A DNA stretch of 64,000 bases from Clostridiaceae bacterium (GCA_011390155.1 JAABSW010000003.1:1-64000); one strand, 5' to 3'; positions 11,904 to 20,923 are shown, counted from the stretch's first letter. Numbers and translations are program-made. The notes: generated from the sequence alone by a model not told the origin.

Positions 11904-13119
11904 GTTGATGAATCGTAATTTTGCTGCGAAGTTGATATCCATCTTTTTTGCGATGATCCTATGGTTGTATGTCATGAATGTGATCAATCCCAGGGTTACC
12001 CGGGAAGAACTGAATATACCGGTTCAGTTGATGAATGAATCAATTGTACGCCAATCTGACCTGGTGGTGTTTGGCCAACCAGAACCCACTATCAGGGTCA
12101 GGTTATCAGGCAACCGGGACCAGGTACACACCATCACCAGAGAAAACATTGAAGCAAGAATCGACTTACGCGGATATACAGAAGGAACCAATTCCATCCC
12201 CATCGAAGTGAATGTGCCTGTGGGGGTTGAGGTCGACTGGAGTCCCAAATTTGCTACCATTGAACTTGAACGCATTGTCAGCAAGCAAAAAGAAGTGGTT
12301 GTTCAAATTGAAGGTCAACCTGCTGAAGGATATGTGTTGGGCGAACCCCAGTTGAGACCTAACCTTGTTTGGGTGGAAGGGCCTGAAAGTAACGTGAATT
12401 CAGTGGAAAATGTGGTTGCGCAGATGAACCTGGAGGGCCAGGAAGATAATGTATCATTGAGTTTGCCGTTGAAAGCTGTTAACAGCAGAGGTGAAGAAGT
12501 GACAACAGTAACGGTGCGCACCACTTTGGTGGACGTTTTTGCACCGATTGATCAACTGAAGACTGTTGGAATTGACCTGAACCTGGAAGTAGAGCCGGCA
12601 GAAGGCTACCGCATACTGAGTATTATCAGTGAACCGGTGACCATCACTGTAAAAGGTCAACAGGACATATTGGCAGGGATCAATACATTATCAACAGAAC
12701 CATTCCCGCTGGAAGAACTTTCAGAGAACACTGAAGTGATTATTCCCATTGTTTTCCCGGGGGGCGTCAGTGCATTTGACCAAGAGAATGTGACCGTTAG
12801 GATCGATGTGGAAGAAGTGCTGGAAGAGACCTATGTAGTGCCTAGAGAAGAGTTTAGAACCCTGAACCTCGATGAAGATCTGGTGCTCAACCAGGAAATT
12901 CTGCCTGAACGCCTTGAAATAACCCTTAGCGCTTTAGAAAGCATCATGGAAAACCTGGACCCCCGCACCATACAGGTAATCATCGATGCAGAAGACTTGG
13001 AAGAAGGTGTTCACCAGGTTAACCCACGCATACAACTTCCGATAAACATGGAAAACAGTGTAACAATCATGGAAATAACACCTGAAATCTTTGACATCCA
13101 GTTGGAACAGCGGGAATAG
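11896..13119 (+). CDS. cdaR: CdaA regulatory protein CdaR (YbbR-domain protein)
   Basis: 407 residues. An N-terminal membrane anchor (about residues 10-28, AKLISIFFAMILWLYV) is followed by an extracytoplasmic part made of about four YbbR repeats, recognisable by recurrent VxVxxEGxPAEGY-like units (for example near 130 and 225). CdaR binds CdaA at the membrane and adjusts c-di-AMP synthesis. The ATG at 11896 is chosen because GGAGGCGG precedes it and it gives the expected short cytoplasmic N-terminus. It overlaps the end of cdaA by eight bases, so the two are translationally coupled. Confidence 0.92.
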   Translation: MNKLMNRNFAAKLISIFFAMILWLYVMNVINPRVTREELNIPVQLMNESIVRQSDLVVFGQPEPTIRVRLSGNRDQVHTITRENIEARIDLRGYTEGTNSIPIEVNVPVGVEVDWSPKFATIELERIVSKQKEVVVQIEGQPAEGYVLGEPQLRPNLVWVEGPESNVNSVENVVAQMNLEGQEDNVSLSLPLKAVNSRGEEVTTVTVRTTLVDVFAPIDQLKTVGIDLNLEVEPAEGYRILSIISEPVTITVKGQQDILAGINTLSTEPFPLEELSENTEVIIPIVFPGGVSAFDQENVTVRIDVEEVLEETYVVPREEFRTLNLDEDLVLNQEILPERLEITLSALESIMENLDPRTIQVIIDAEDLEEGVHQVNPRIQLPINMENSVTIMEITPEIFDIQLEQRE

Positions 13120-13147
13120 ACGGGCTAGAGTTTGGAGGGATGAACCC

Positions 13148-14869
13148 ATGGACCAATTAATGGAAGCGATCCTTCAAACGACAAAAGAAGGCGTGATGGT
13201 TGTTAACGAACAGGGTCTTATTACACTGTTTAACAGGGCAGCGGAACACATCACAGGATGGCTGGTGAAAGATGTTGCAGGCCAACAGGTGAACAACATA
13301 TTCCCAGAAAGTCGTTTGATGAACGTGATTAAATCAAAAATACCTGAAATGGAACAGCATCAGCAACTGAGTGGTGTGGACATCATCGTCAGCAGAATTC
13401 CGCTGATGGAAGAAGAAAGAATCGTAGGGGCAGCGGCTGTATTTCGAGACGTCAGCGAAGTGACAGATTTAAGCCGGCAAATCGATCGTTTGAAAGAAAT
13501 GCAAAGCTTATTGGAAGGCATCCTTCATTCAACGCAGGATGCCATTTCCGTTTGCGATGAGAATGGTATACACGTTCTCATTAATCCGGCCTATACCCGT
13601 TTAACAGGCTTGTCGGAAGAAGAGATCATCGGCAAACCCGTCACCGTTGACATTGTCGATGGGGAAAGCATCCACCTGCAGGTGCTGAAAAGTAAACGCC
13701 CTGTTTCCAACGCACGATTAAGTGTTGGACGACACCAGAAAGATATCATTGCCAGTGCCGCGCCCATTATCGTAGACGGAGAACTAAGGGGCAGTGTGGG
13801 AATTTTGCAGGATTTAACTGAAATGAAAAAATTGAGTCGTGAATTGATGTTGGCCAGGCAAATTATTCGCAAATTGGAAGCAAAATATACTTTTGACGAC
13901 ATCATTGCCCATGATCCACGGACAAAATTGTTGGTTGAAAAAGGAAAACAGGCCGCTTTGACACCGGCCAGCATCCTGTTACGTGGTGAAAGCGGTACCG
14001 GCAAGGAATTATTTGCCCATGCCATTCATAACCTGTCAGAGAGAAGGTACAACCAGTTTGTCAGGGTCAACTGTGCGGCAATTAATGAAAACCTTTTAGA
14101 AAGCGAACTGTTTGGGTATGAAGAGGGAGCCTTTACAGGAGCCCGCAAAGGCGGGAAAAATGGCTTGTTCCTGGAAGCCCACAATGGCACCATATTCCTG
14201 GACGAAATCGCAGAAATTCCCATTAGTACACAGGTGAAGCTGCTGAGGGTTTTGCAGGAAAAAGAAATCATGCCTGTGGGTTCAACAAAAACCTTCAGCG
14301 TTGATGTAAGAGTGATCACCGCAACCAATGTGAACCTGGAAAGGGCGGTTGAATCAGGCAAATTCCGCGAAGATTTGTATTATCGTCTAAACGTGATTCC
14401 CATTGAAATTCCTCCTTTGAGAGAACGAAAAAAAGACATTCAGCCACTCGTTATGAGCCTGGTTCATAAGTACAACCAGGAGTACGGCCGGAGTGGACGC
14501 GGGATATCACCGGAAGCGCTTAATCGTTTATCTGCTTATGATTGGCCGGGAAATGTAAGAGAACTTCAAAATTATATTGGCCGTGCCATGTTGAACATGA
14601 AGCTTAATGAAACCATGTTGGAAGAAAGACACCTTCCCAGATTCTTTGACGGTGCCCAGGGATTGGCGGGTAAACCTGGGGTTCAACAGGTGGATGGACG
14701 AAAAAACAAACGACTGTCAGACATCGTTGAAGAGGCTGAGCGGCAGGCCATTGAAGAGACGTTGCAGCGAAATGGCGGAAATCGTTCATTAACTGCCAGG
14801 GAGTTGAACATATCCATCCGAAATTTATACTATAAAATGGAAAAATATCACCTTACGAACACCAAGTGA
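13148..14869 (+). CDS. Sigma-54-dependent transcriptional activator (PAS-PAS-AAA-Fis)
   Basis: 573 residues. Two PAS domains (about 3-110 and 120-235) are followed by a sigma-54 interaction AAA+ domain with Walker A GESGTGKE (about 280), the GAFTGA loop that contacts sigma-54 (about 328) and a Walker B IFLDEIAE. A Fis-type helix-turn-helix lies at the C-terminus (NRSLTARELNISIRNLYYKM). The start at 13148 has GGAGGG eight bases upstream. It is about 275 nt ahead of ptb, and the gap holds three palindromes and a consensus -24/-12 promoter, so it almost certainly activates the ptb-buk-oxidoreductase operon in the manner of BkdR. The PAS domains may bind an acyl or oxoacid signal; this is inference. 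Confidence 0.92.
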   Translation: MDQLMEAILQTTKEGVMVVNEQGLITLFNRAAEHITGWLVKDVAGQQVNNIFPESRLMNVIKSKIPEMEQHQQLSGVDIIVSRIPLMEEERIVGAAAVFRDVSEVTDLSRQIDRLKEMQSLLEGILHSTQDAISVCDENGIHVLINPAYTRLTGLSEEEIIGKPVTVDIVDGESIHLQVLKSKRPVSNARLSVGRHQKDIIASAAPIIVDGELRGSVGILQDLTEMKKLSRELMLARQIIRKLEAKYTFDDIIAHDPRTKLLVEKGKQAALTPASILLRGESGTGKELFAHAIHNLSERRYNQFVRVNCAAINENLLESELFGYEEGAFTGARKGGKNGLFLEAHNGTIFLDEIAEIPISTQVKLLRVLQEKEIMPVGSTKTFSVDVRVITATNVNLERAVESGKFREDLYYRLNVIPIEIPPLRERKKDIQPLVMSLVHKYNQEYGRSGRGISPEALNRLSAYDWPGNVRELQNYIGRAMLNMKLNETMLEERHLPRFFDGAQGLAGKPGVQQVDGRKNKRLSDIVEEAERQAIEETLQRNGGNRSLTARELNISIRNLYYKMEKYHLTNTK

Positions 14870-14894
14870 TAAGAATTGTAAAACGATCTTAGCA

Positions 14895-14944
14895 TGCAAC
14901 AAATTGCATGCTAAGATGCAATTTGTTGCATGCAATTTGTTGCA
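14895..14944. promoter_or_regulatory. Three palindromic activator sites (UAS) for the sigma-54 activator
   Basis: Three 14-bp sites with arms TGCAA/TTGCA: 14895-14908 (TGCAACAAATTGCA), 14917-14930 and 14931-14944 (both TGCAATTTGTTGCA; the first site is the same sequence inverted). Their starts are 22 and 14 bp apart and they lie about 95-145 bp before the -24 element, the typical distance for enhancer binding. Confidence 0.8.
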
Positions 14945-15037
14945 ATCCCACTTCGCCCTAAACACATTGAGAAGCACCAATATACGACAGACCTGTGGTA
15001 CCAGTCTACAGGACAAATAGTTTTATAAATATCAAGA

Positions 15038-15053
15038 TGGCACATCTTTTGCA
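15038..15053 (+). promoter_or_regulatory. Sigma-54 (-24/-12) promoter of the ptb operon
   Basis: TGGCAC, five bases (ATCTT), then TTGCA: an exact match to the sigma-54 consensus, with the invariant GG (15039-15040) and GC (15051-15052) ten bases apart. It lies about 90 nt before ptb and directly after the activator gene. Confidence 0.93.
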
Positions 15054-15143
15054 TGTATATGTAAAGAGATGTGCTGTTTTTATTCCTGTTTAATTCCTGT
15101 TTAAGAACAGCCAATCAAATATGAGGAGAGAGGTGCATACTGC

Positions 15144-16052
15144 ATGATTAAAAATTTAGCGCAGGTTATGGAAATCGCCAGAGAAAGAGGACCGAAGGTT
15201 GTGTCGGTTGCTTGTGCTCAGGATTCAGATGTATTGATGGCCGTTACAAAAGCAAAGGAAGCAGGCGTGGCTGACGCCATCCTCGTGGGTGACAAAGACC
15301 AGATCATGGACATTGCAGCAGACCTTACGCTGGACTTACAAGGATTTGAAATTATTGACATTAAAGACCCCATGGAAGCTTCTCTGAAAGCGGTTGAATT
15401 GGTATCAACAGGGAAAGCACACATGGTTATGAAAGGCATGGTTGACACATCGATCATCCTGAAAGCAGTCTTAAACAAAGAAATTGGATTAAGAACCGGA
15501 AATGTGCTCAGTCATGTGGCAGTTTTCGAAGTTAAAGGTTTTGACAGACTGTTCCTGGTGACCGATGCTGCCATGAACATTGCGCCTGATTTGAACACTA
15601 AAAAACAAATAATTGAAAACGCAGTGGTGGTGGCTAAAGCCCTTGATATTGATGAACCCAAGGTCGCTCTGATTTGTGCAAAAGAAAAAGCCAACCCGGC
15701 AATGCCTGCCACCATGGATGCTGCAGCGTTGACTGAAATGAATGTTAAGGGAGAAATCACCGGTTGTATGGTAGGTGGTCCCTTTGCTATAGACAACGCA
15801 GTTTCCGTGGAAGCAGCAAAACACAAAGGCATAGATCACCCTGTTGCCGGGTATGCAGACGTGTTGGTGGCGCCAGATATCGAAGGTGGAAACATCCTTT
15901 ATAAAACATTGGGCTTCATGGCGTTTGCCAAGAATGCATCGGTCATTCTCGGAGCCAAAGCGCCTATTGTACTGACTTCGAGAGCAGACAGCGATGAATC
16001 AAAGTTGAACTCCATCGCCCTGGGTGTTTTATGTGCAGCAAAATTATTCTAA
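15144..16052 (+). CDS. ptb: Phosphate butyryltransferase
   Basis: 302 residues, the standard length of the phosphate acetyl/butyryltransferase family. Family features are MVMKGMVDTS (about 95-104), a conserved VTDAAMNIAPD segment (about 138) and AKNASVILGAKAPIVLTSR near the end. It converts an acyl-CoA (butyryl-, isobutyryl- or isovaleryl-CoA) and phosphate to acyl phosphate and CoA in the cytoplasm. First gene of a sigma-54-driven operon, followed 19 nt later by butyrate kinase, so acyl phosphate is turned into ATP and the free acid. GAGGAGAGAGG precedes the ATG. Confidence 0.93.
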   Translation: MIKNLAQVMEIARERGPKVVSVACAQDSDVLMAVTKAKEAGVADAILVGDKDQIMDIAADLTLDLQGFEIIDIKDPMEASLKAVELVSTGKAHMVMKGMVDTSIILKAVLNKEIGLRTGNVLSHVAVFEVKGFDRLFLVTDAAMNIAPDLNTKKQIIENAVVVAKALDIDEPKVALICAKEKANPAMPATMDAAALTEMNVKGEITGCMVGGPFAIDNAVSVEAAKHKGIDHPVAGYADVLVAPDIEGGNILYKTLGFMAFAKNASVILGAKAPIVLTSRADSDESKLNSIALGVLCAAKLF

Positions 16053-16071
16053 AACGGGAAGTGATGATTGA

Positions 16072-17172
16072 ATGGAAGTATTGAGAACTTTAGCCATTAA
16101 TCCAGGCTCAACTTCAACAAAAATTGCCATCTATGACAATGAAAAACCATTGTTCGAAGAGGTGTTGCGACATTCAGCGGAAGAAATCGCTCAATACAAA
16201 AGCATTTTCGACCAATACAGCTTCCGTAAGGAAGTGATCCTTGAAACATTAAGCCAGAAAGACATTAACATCACTAAACTGGCAGCAGTTGTAGGAAGAG
16301 GCGGTTTATTGCAACCCATTCCAGGGGGCAGCTATGATGTGAATGATGTGATGCTGGAAGATTTAAAAAAAGGGGTGCAGGGAGAACATGCCTCTAACCT
16401 GGGAGGGGTACTGGCCCATGAAATAGCCTCTCAGCTCAACATTCCGGCGTTTATCGTAGACCCCGTTGTGGTAGATGAGATGGAAGAAGTTGCCAGGTAC
16501 TCAGGCAATCCTGAACTCCCACGAAAAAGCATATTTCATGCATTGAATCAAAAAGCAGTTGGTCGCCGGGCAGCCAGGGATCTGGGAAAAAAATATGAAG
16601 AAGCCAGACTGATTGTGGCCCATTTAGGCGGCGGTATTTCAGTGGGTGCCCATTGTTTAGGCAGGGTGATTGACGTGAACAATGCCCTGGACGGAGACGG
16701 CCCTTTTTCCCCTGAACGTTCAGGAGGCGTACCGTCAGGGGAATTGATGCGAACCTGTTTCTCCGGTAAGTATACACAGCAGGAAATTTATAAAAAAATT
16801 GTGGGCAAAGGCGGTTTGGTGGCATACCTGAACACCAATGACGGCCGGGAAGTCGTTGCCAGAATCAATGAAGGCGATGAACAAGCTGAACTTATCTATA
16901 AAGCCATGGCTTATCAGGTGGCGAAAGAAATTGGCGCCTGTGGAGCCGTGCTGAAAGGACAGATTGACGCCATTGTGCTAACCGGCGGATTGGCCTATGA
17001 TCATTTGCTGACTGGTTGGATCAAAGAACATGTCGCGTTTTTATCACGTGTGCTGGTATACCCGGGAGAAGATGAGATGATTGCCCTTGTGGAAGGTACA
17101 CTGCGTATTTTAAGAGGCGAAGAAGAAGCTAAAACCTATGAACGAAAAAAGGAAACTGATTATGCTGAATGA
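16072..17172 (+). CDS. buk: Butyrate kinase
   Basis: 366 residues, matching the acetate/butyrate kinase (ASKHA) fold. Seen motifs are [10 protein letters not shown] at the N-terminus, [12 protein letters not shown] (about 80), [12 protein letters not shown] (about 183) and LTGGLAYD (about 303). It makes ATP from ADP and acyl phosphate while releasing butyrate or a branched-chain acid. It is the natural partner of ptb just upstream, and with the oxidoreductase downstream forms the energy-yielding end of 2-oxoacid fermentation. Its end overlaps the next gene by 11 bases. Confidence 0.94.
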   Translation: MEVLRTLAINPGSTSTKIAIYDNEKPLFEEVLRHSAEEIAQYKSIFDQYSFRKEVILETLSQKDINITKLAAVVGRGGLLQPIPGGSYDVNDVMLEDLKKGVQGEHASNLGGVLAHEIASQLNIPAFIVDPVVVDEMEEVARYSGNPELPRKSIFHALNQKAVGRRAARDLGKKYEEARLIVAHLGGGISVGAHCLGRVIDVNNALDGDGPFSPERSGGVPSGELMRTCFSGKYTQQEIYKKIVGKGGLVAYLNTNDGREVVARINEGDEQAELIYKAMAYQVAKEIGACGAVLKGQIDAIVLTGGLAYDHLLTGWIKEHVAFLSRVLVYPGEDEMIALVEGTLRILRGEEEAKTYERKKETDYAE

Positions 17173-17836
17173 TCATCGAATCCGAGTGGTTATTGGCAGC
17201 TATGGAACAGGTAAAACGGAATTTTCAGTGAATTATGCCCTAAAATTGGCTGAGCAAGGACAAAAAACGTCTCTGGTGGACTTGGACGTGATTAATCTAT
17301 ATTTTCGCAGCAGGGAAAAGCAGGAAGAGTTGGAGGCTGCAGGTGTTCATGTGATATCCAGCTCCATTAAAGGAAGGGCAGTTGACCTGCCTGCCATATC
17401 AGCAGAAGCTGTGTCACCCTTGCAGGATGACCTTTGCCAGGTGGTGATGGACATTGGCGGCGATGCCATGGGCGCCCGTACATTAAGCCGTTACCGGCAA
17501 TACATGGTGCCGGGAGCCTACGACATGTTTTTTGTCATCAATGCCAACCGACCGGAAACAGCCACCCTTCAAGGTGCGCTCTCTCACCTGGAATCAATTG
17601 AAAGGGTGTCCCAGATTAAAGCAACAGCCCTGGTGAACAACACACACCTGGTGAAACAAACAACCATTGAAGACGTGATGAAAGGGTACCATCTTTGTGA
17701 GCAAGTCTCTGAAGCGACGGGGTTGCCCGTTAAATATAACAGCCTGTTGGAACACCTGGTGGACCAAATGCCCCAGCAGTTGCAAGGTACATTGTTTCCC
17801 ATAAGGCTCATCATGAGAGAAGCCTGGATGTCATAA
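17162..17836 (+). CDS. P-loop ATP-binding protein of the oxidoreductase operon
   Basis: 224 residues. A Walker A motif [10 protein letters not shown] lies near residue 13, followed by [13 protein letters not shown] (a Walker-B-like or switch region, about 40-53), [13 protein letters not shown] (about 98) and a later AxVNNTHL that resembles a nucleotide-recognition strand. It resembles SIMIBI-type ATPases related to CobQ/MinD. I do not know a proven function. It starts inside the end of buk (11-bp overlap), 48 nt before the ferredoxin subunit, so it is translated with them and may help assemble or control the enzyme. The ATG at 17162 is preferred; an upstream ATG at 17138 has no good ribosome binding site. 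Confidence 0.75.
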   Translation: MLNDHRIRVVIGSYGTGKTEFSVNYALKLAEQGQKTSLVDLDVINLYFRSREKQEELEAAGVHVISSSIKGRAVDLPAISAEAVSPLQDDLCQVVMDIGGDAMGARTLSRYRQYMVPGAYDMFFVINANRPETATLQGALSHLESIERVSQIKATALVNNTHLVKQTTIEDVMKGYHLCEQVSEATGLPVKYNSLLEHLVDQMPQQLQGTLFPIRLIMREAWMS

Positions 17837-17884
17837 CAGGATCATCCTCATATGAACATATAAACGAAAGTAGGAGGTAAGAAA

Positions 17885-18112
17885 ATGGCAAAAGTAAAAG
17901 GCCGTGTTGAATTTGACATTGAAAGATGTAAAGGATGCGGATTATGTGTGACAGCCTGTCCAGTAAAAATTGTTGAGTTGGACGAGGGTCGCATTAACAG
18001 CAAAGGATATCACCCTGCAAATGTACAGGAAATGGATAAGTGCATTGCATGTACCAACTGTGCAACAATCTGTCCGGACCTGGTAATTACAGTTTTTAAG
18101 GAAGATCAATAA
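17885..18112 (+). CDS. vorD: 2-oxoacid:ferredoxin oxidoreductase, ferredoxin-like delta subunit
   Basis: 75 residues with two 4Fe-4S binding motifs: [12 protein letters not shown] (residues about 16-27) and [12 protein letters not shown] (about 57-68). It carries electrons from the catalytic subunits to free ferredoxin. It is followed 21 nt later by the alpha-type subunit, the normal order for four-subunit enzymes of the Vor/Kor type. AGGAGG precedes the ATG. The symbol assumes a branched-chain substrate, which is inferred from ptb-buk and not proven. Confidence 0.88.
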   Translation: MAKVKGRVEFDIERCKGCGLCVTACPVKIVELDEGRINSKGYHPANVQEMDKCIACTNCATICPDLVITVFKEDQ

Positions 18113-18133
18113 GATCGCGAGGAGGATTTCACC

Positions 18134-19195
18134 ATGAGCAAGGTTTTAATGAAAGGGAATGAAGCAATAAGTGCGGCCGCCATTAAGGCTGGTTGTAAGG
18201 CTTTTTTCGGATACCCCATTACACCCCAAAATGAAATTCCTGAATATATGTCACGTGAAATGGCCAAAAGCGGCGGGGTTTTTGTGCAGGCAGAATCAGA
18301 AGTATCTGCCATCAACATGGTATATGGTGCAGCAGGTGCTGGTGTGCGTGTCATGACATCATCTTCTTCACCTGGTATCGCGCTGAAGCAGGAAGGCATT
18401 ACCTACATTGCCGGTGCAGAACTGCCCTGTGTCATCGTGGATGTGAGCCGTGGCGGTCCAGGACTGGGTAGCATCCAGCCATCCCAGGGTGACTATTTCA
18501 TTGCCACCCGGGGCGGCGGAAACGGTGACTACCGGCACATTGCTTTGGCACCAGCCAGTATTCAGGAAGCGGTTGACCTTGTAATGGAAGCTTTTGACAT
18601 TGCAGACTATTACCGCAACCCAGTATTTGTACTGGTTGACGGCATGATCGGTCAAATGATGGAACCCGTAGAATTTAACGAGATGAGACCCCGAGAATTA
18701 CCAGAAAAAGACTGGGCCACTGACGGCACCAAAGGAGCCAGAAAACCCAACATCATTAACTCCCTGTTCCTTGACCCGGAGTTGCTGGAAGAACATAACA
18801 ATAAATTAGACAATAAATACAAGATAATGGAAAAAAATGAAGTGCGGGTGGAAGCCTTCAACATGGAAAACGCTGAGATTGTTTTGACAGCTTACGGCAC
18901 CACCTCCCGTGTTGCCAAGAATGCCATTGAACTCTTGGAAGCTGAAGGCATCAAGGCAGGCCTGATCCGCCCTATCACCCTGTGGCCTTTCCCCAGCCAG
19001 GCCTTCCGGGATATTCCTGATACCGCAAAAGCAATCTTAACCATCGAAATGAGTATGGGCCAGATGATCGACGATGTAAAAATCGCCAACGAAGGCCGCT
19101 TACCGATTGGTTTCTACGGTCGAACCGGCGGCATGTGCCCGGAACCACAGGCCATTGTTGATAAAGTGAAAGAAATGTTGGGAGGTGTTAAGTAA
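18134..19195 (+). CDS. vorB: 2-oxoacid:ferredoxin oxidoreductase, alpha-type subunit (VorB/KorA)
   Basis: 353 residues, typical of the subunit that holds the pyrimidine-binding and domain II/III part of 2-oxoacid oxidoreductases. Seen are the N-terminal GNEAISAAAIKAGCKAFFGY and YPITPQNEIPE segments, EVSAINMVYGAAGAGVR (pyrimidine side) and a C-terminal transketolase-like domain (ILTIEMSMGQMIDDV). With VorA it oxidises 2-oxoacids plus CoA to acyl-CoA, CO2 and reduced ferredoxin. Its TAA shares a base with the ATG of the next subunit. Substrate is most likely 3-methyl-2-oxobutanoate and relatives; 2-oxoglutarate is the main alternative. Confidence 0.9.
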   Translation: MSKVLMKGNEAISAAAIKAGCKAFFGYPITPQNEIPEYMSREMAKSGGVFVQAESEVSAINMVYGAAGAGVRVMTSSSSPGIALKQEGITYIAGAELPCVIVDVSRGGPGLGSIQPSQGDYFIATRGGGNGDYRHIALAPASIQEAVDLVMEAFDIADYYRNPVFVLVDGMIGQMMEPVEFNEMRPRELPEKDWATDGTKGARKPNIINSLFLDPELLEEHNNKLDNKYKIMEKNEVRVEAFNMENAEIVLTAYGTTSRVAKNAIELLEAEGIKAGLIRPITLWPFPSQAFRDIPDTAKAILTIEMSMGQMIDDVKIANEGRLPIGFYGRTGGMCPEPQAIVDKVKEMLGGVK

Positions 19196-19944
19196 TGGAA
19201 ACAAATGTTTTTGAAAAAACCAACGGCTTAACGGATAAACGGTTCCATTACTGCCCAGGATGTACCCATGGAATCATTAACCGATTAGTGGCAGAGGTAC
19301 TGGAAGAATTAGACATTTTAGGAGACACCATCGGTGTTGCTCCAGTTGGCTGTTCTGTGCTGGCCTATGACTATTTCAACTGTGACATGCACGAAGCGTC
19401 ACATGGTAGAGCTCCGGCTGTTGCAACGGGCATCAAACGTGTTCGTCCTGACAAAGTGGTGTTTTCTTACCAGGGTGACGGTGACTTAGCTGCTATTGGT
19501 ACAGCGGAAGCTGTTCATGTTGCATTGCGCGGTGAAAAGATCACGACAATTTTCGTGAACAACGCCATCTACGGTATGACAGGAGGTCAAATGGCCCCCA
19601 CCACGTTGATTGACCAAAAATCCACCACTTCTCCCTATGGACGTAGTGAAGAGCTGGCAGGCAAACCCCTGAAAGTTAGTGAAATGCTGGCTACCATTGA
19701 TGGGGCAGTGTTTGTGGAACGTGTTTCAGTTCATGACGTGCCCAATATTCGAAAAGCAAAAAAAGCCATTAAAAAAGCTTTTGAAGTTCAATTGCGCGGC
19801 GAAGGTTTTGGTATCGTTGAAGTGCTTTCGACCTGTCCAACAAACTGGGGTATGACACCGGTAGATTCCCTGGCTTGGTTAAAGGAAAACATGCTGCCAT
19901 ATTTTCCGCTGGGAAATTTCCGAACAACAGAGGAGGCGAAATAA
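19195..19944 (+). CDS. vorA: 2-oxoacid:ferredoxin oxidoreductase, TPP-binding beta subunit (VorA/KorB)
   Basis: 249 residues. The thiamine diphosphate motif is visible as QGDGDLAAIG (about 94-103) followed by NNAIYGMTGGQ (about 122-132), and the N-terminus has CPGCTHG with cysteines as in this subunit. Binds TPP and performs the decarboxylation. Starts on the last base of the vorB stop codon and ends directly against the vorC ATG (no gap), so the complex is made in a tight translational chain. Confidence 0.9.
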   Translation: METNVFEKTNGLTDKRFHYCPGCTHGIINRLVAEVLEELDILGDTIGVAPVGCSVLAYDYFNCDMHEASHGRAPAVATGIKRVRPDKVVFSYQGDGDLAAIGTAEAVHVALRGEKITTIFVNNAIYGMTGGQMAPTTLIDQKSTTSPYGRSEELAGKPLKVSEMLATIDGAVFVERVSVHDVPNIRKAKKAIKKAFEVQLRGEGFGIVEVLSTCPTNWGMTPVDSLAWLKENMLPYFPLGNFRTTEEAK

Positions 19945-20493
19945 ATGGCAACTGAAAAAATAATTATGGCTGGATTTGGAGGCCAGGGCGTTATGTCCAT
20001 GGGCCAACTCCTGACCTACGCAGGTATGATCGAAGAGAAACAGGTTTCATGGCTGCCGGCTTACGGCCCGGAAATGCGTGGAGGAACAGCCAATTGTTCA
20101 GTCATTGTATCTGACAGCCTGGTGGGATCACCAATCATTACCGAAGACGCCACGTGTGCCATTGTTATGAATCTCCCTTCCATGCTTAAGTTTGAAAACA
20201 ACTTGGTACCAGGAGGAAAATTGCTGATCAATTCATCCTTGGTTGATCGTGAACCTTTAAGAAGTGACATAGATGTGTATAAAGTGCCGGCAAACGAAAT
20301 CGCTGCAAAGGTGGGCAATCCCAAAGTGGCCAACATGGTTATGCTGGGCGCGTACCTGGCCCTGACTGGTGTTGTGTCAATAGAAGCTGTTGTTGAAACC
20401 CTTAAAAAAGTGTATGGTGCGGGGAAAGAACATTTTATCCCCCTGAACCAAAAAGCCTTGGAAGAAGGCGCTGCTGTTATTAATAATGCATGA
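19945..20493 (+). CDS. vorC: 2-oxoacid:ferredoxin oxidoreductase, gamma subunit (VorC/KorC)
   Basis: 182 residues. It has the gamma-subunit signatures GFGGQGVMSMGQLLTYAG at the N-terminus and SWLPAYGPEMRGGTANC (about 32-48). This subunit helps bind CoA. GAGGAGG lies at the end of vorA. It is the last gene of the ptb operon; a T-rich hairpin follows at 20528-20566. Confidence 0.9.
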   Translation: MATEKIIMAGFGGQGVMSMGQLLTYAGMIEEKQVSWLPAYGPEMRGGTANCSVIVSDSLVGSPIITEDATCAIVMNLPSMLKFENNLVPGGKLLINSSLVDREPLRSDIDVYKVPANEIAAKVGNPKVANMVMLGAYLALTGVVSIEAVVETLKKVYGAGKEHFIPLNQKALEEGAAVINNA

Positions 20494-20527
20494 AGCATAG
20501 TGGACTTTCAATATGAGTGAGGGAATG

Positions 20528-20566
20528 GGATTCTGGCGGTGAGCTGCTAGGATCCTTTTCCTTTTT
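20528..20566 (+). terminator. Probable terminator after vorC
   Basis: GGATTCT at 20528-20534 pairs with AGGATCC at 20549-20555 (one G-T pair), and the tract TTTTCCTTTTT follows. It separates the fermentation operon from the ubiquitin-like operon. Confidence 0.6.
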
Positions 20567-20567
20567 A

Positions 20568-20576
20568 TGTTAGAAT
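20568..20576 (+). promoter_or_regulatory. Extended -10 promoter for the ubiquitin-like operon
   Basis: TGT followed by TAGAAT (20571-20576; five of six bases of the consensus) forms an extended -10 element. No good -35 is seen. It lies 67 nt before the ubiquitin-like gene, just after the terminator. Confidence 0.45.
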
Positions 20577-20642
20577 GGAATAAAAATATGAACGTCTTGT
20601 ATGTACCGAAGATAATCAAAATTGTCGAGGAGGCGTGGATTC

Positions 20643-20912
20643 ATGGGTAAAGTAAATGTGTACATTGTTGATACTACAGGGAACAAAGAGCAACAGGCAA
20701 GTTTACCGGACGATATCCCGGTTAACCGTATTTTAGTCAAATTAGCTGAAAAAATGGAGTTGCCGGTAACTGGGCCGGATGGCAACCCCATCAGTTACAA
20801 GTTTATTCATAAAGCATCAGGCAAGCAGCTGACTGATGAACAAACATTGGGAGAAGCAGAGGTTCAGGAAGACGATGTCCTGCGCCTTCAGCCTGAAATT
20901 ACGGCTGGGTAA
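20643..20912 (+). CDS. Ubiquitin-like protein (YukD/EsaB-like fold) of a conjugation operon
   Basis: 89 residues. The pattern VNVYIVDTTGN, a helix near 28-40 (VNRILVKLAEKM), YKFIHKASGKQL and a final EDDVLRLQPE is that of a beta-grasp ubiquitin-like domain, closest in look to YukD-type proteins. The chain ends in a single glycine (EITAG), so a carboxyl group on Gly89 is ready for adenylation without cleavage. ATG 20643 has GAGGAGG nine bases ahead. It is the first of five genes with E1, E2, JAB protease and RING proteins, which defines its role as the modifier. No type VII secretion genes are near, which argues against a plain EsaB role. Confidence 0.85.
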   Translation: MGKVNVYIVDTTGNKEQQASLPDDIPVNRILVKLAEKMELPVTGPDGNPISYKFIHKASGKQLTDEQTLGEAEVQEDDVLRLQPEITAG

Positions 20913-20923
20913 CACGGTAAGCC

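Noticed and set aside
14895-14944. CRISPR-like or terminator array (three 14-bp repeats)
   Set aside because: Too short and with no spacers; the palindromic form and position before a sigma-54 promoter fit activator sites.
20643-20912. Type VII secretion accessory protein EsaB/YukD
   Set aside because: The fold is similar, but no EssC, WXG100 or other secretion gene is near, and E1, E2, JAB and RING genes follow directly.
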